A stretch of DNA of 64,000 nucleotides, from positions 1 through 64,000 of the forward strand of contig NZ_WNJL01000037.1 in the NCBI RefSeq assembly GCF_010378095.1. Direction: 5' to 3'. The notes below the pieces were generated by a model. The model did not search any database, had not been told where the DNA came from, and saw nothing but the letters and a program-made list of their open reading frames with translations. Below, piece after piece: positions 63,670 through 64,000 of the stretch (the first letter of the stretch is position 1; each line of letters begins with the position of its first letter). Made by a program: the position numbers and the translations under genes. Origin of the DNA: Acidithiobacillus ferrianus. Lineage in GTDB: Bacteria; Pseudomonadota; Gammaproteobacteria; Acidithiobacillales; Acidithiobacillaceae.

Positions 63670-64000
63670 TCAGCCATTGGGCGAGAAAGCGTCAAAATGG
63701 ATCTGTTCATGCGGTGTCCCATGGGAGAGCAGCAGATCGATAGCGGCCTCGATCATGCCGGGACTCCCGCAAAGGTAGATTTCATGATCTTTCCACGGCC
63801 CATGAGAAGCCACCGTGGGCAATAGCCGGCGCGCGCCCGTCCAGCCGGCGTCGGTCATATCGGACAGGGTGGGGGTGACCTGCAGGTGCGGGTAATGCCG
63901 CGACCATCCTGCCAGTTTTTCCGAATGATAGAAATCTTCCCGTTTTTTGGCACCGTAAAAAAGGTGAATGGGCCGTTTCCAGCCCAGATCGAAGCTCTCC
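63670..64000 (-). CDS. Ferredoxin-NADP reductase-type oxidoreductase, C-terminal part (runs off window)
   Basis: The frame is open to the window end and shows the NAD-binding half of an FNR-type reductase: IHLFYGAKKREDFYH, then HEIYLCGSPGMIEAAIDLLL and HEQIHFDAFSPNG before the stop. The GSP motif (CGSPGM) contacts NAD(P). The FAD half lies beyond 64000. Its position upstream of hemerythrin and GcvH-like genes suggests one redox unit. Confidence 0.75.
   Translation of the reverse strand, partial: ESFDLGWKRPIHLFYGAKKREDFYHSEKLAGWSRHYPHLQVTPTLSDMTDAGWTGARRLLPTVASHGPWKDHEIYLCGSPGMIEAAIDLLLSHGTPHEQIHFDAFSPNG

Noticed and set aside
1..64000. CRISPR arrays, tRNA or rRNA genes
   Set aside because: No regularly spaced repeats, tRNA-like cloverleaf ends or rRNA sequences were noticed on either strand; a tRNA scan would be decisive.

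Overview
The window looks like a chromosomal accessory region of a gammaproteobacterium-related acidophile, most plausibly Acidithiobacillus-like. That placement rests on recall of gene styles (porins, IS types, GcvH-like/hemerythrin cluster) and was not tested by search. No rRNA, tRNA or CRISPR array was seen. The unifying theme is catabolism of amines, with many insertion sequences and broken genes between the working parts.

Layout. 0.1-2.9 kb: PagL-like lipid A deacylase, a 2OG-Fe(II) oxygenase, and decayed sigma-factor and recD2 fragments. 2.9-6.65 kb: an IS1182/IS5-like element (GACT target duplication), an Lrp-type regulator, a truncated TauE and an IS3-family element whose two flanks are different truncated genes. 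6.65-21.4 kb: a truncated amine/amino-acid permease, an XRE-cupin regulator with a divergent sigma70-type promoter carrying a dyad, and one long plus-strand operon purU-mgdABCD-gmaS-mgsABC-folD followed by a PP2C-protein kinase fusion gene with an in-frame stop. This is a full N-methylglutamate pathway for methylamine oxidation, with the folate enzymes needed to take the released C1 unit to formate. 21.5-24.2 kb: plasmid-partition remnants and an IS110/IS1111-like element. 24.2-32.1 kb: an outer-membrane porin, a kinase plus PLP-lyase pair, a broken SafE-like protein, a small metal-binding protein and a copper amine oxidase. 32.8-38.6 kb: an SDR, a cysteine hydrolase, a decayed second mgsC, an intact paralogue of the truncated permease and an intact paralogue of the PP2C-kinase. 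38.7-56 kb: a large minus-strand polyamine locus (PuuR-like regulator, PuuC, alanine dehydrogenase, omega-transaminase, PuuB, two PuuA-type ligases, SpuC-type transaminase, PuuD, SDR, PuuP, PotFIHG). 56-58.7 kb: IS and Fic-protein debris. 58.9-64 kb: two outer-membrane proteins, an AIF-type flavoprotein, and a GcvH-like/hemerythrin/reductase cluster.

How it works together (inference): amines enter by APC permeases or by the Pot ABC importer. Methylamine is ligated to glutamate, converted to N-methylglutamate and oxidised, releasing glutamate, ammonium equivalents and C1 on folate. Putrescine and related diamines are processed by both the gamma-glutamyl route and direct transamination, with alanine recycled by alanine dehydrogenase. 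Primary amines may also be oxidised by the copper amine oxidase. The PP2C-kinase fusions sit at the end of the methylamine and permease units and are candidate post-translational regulators. Several key genes (puuR, ald, safE, one kinase) carry single disruptive changes.
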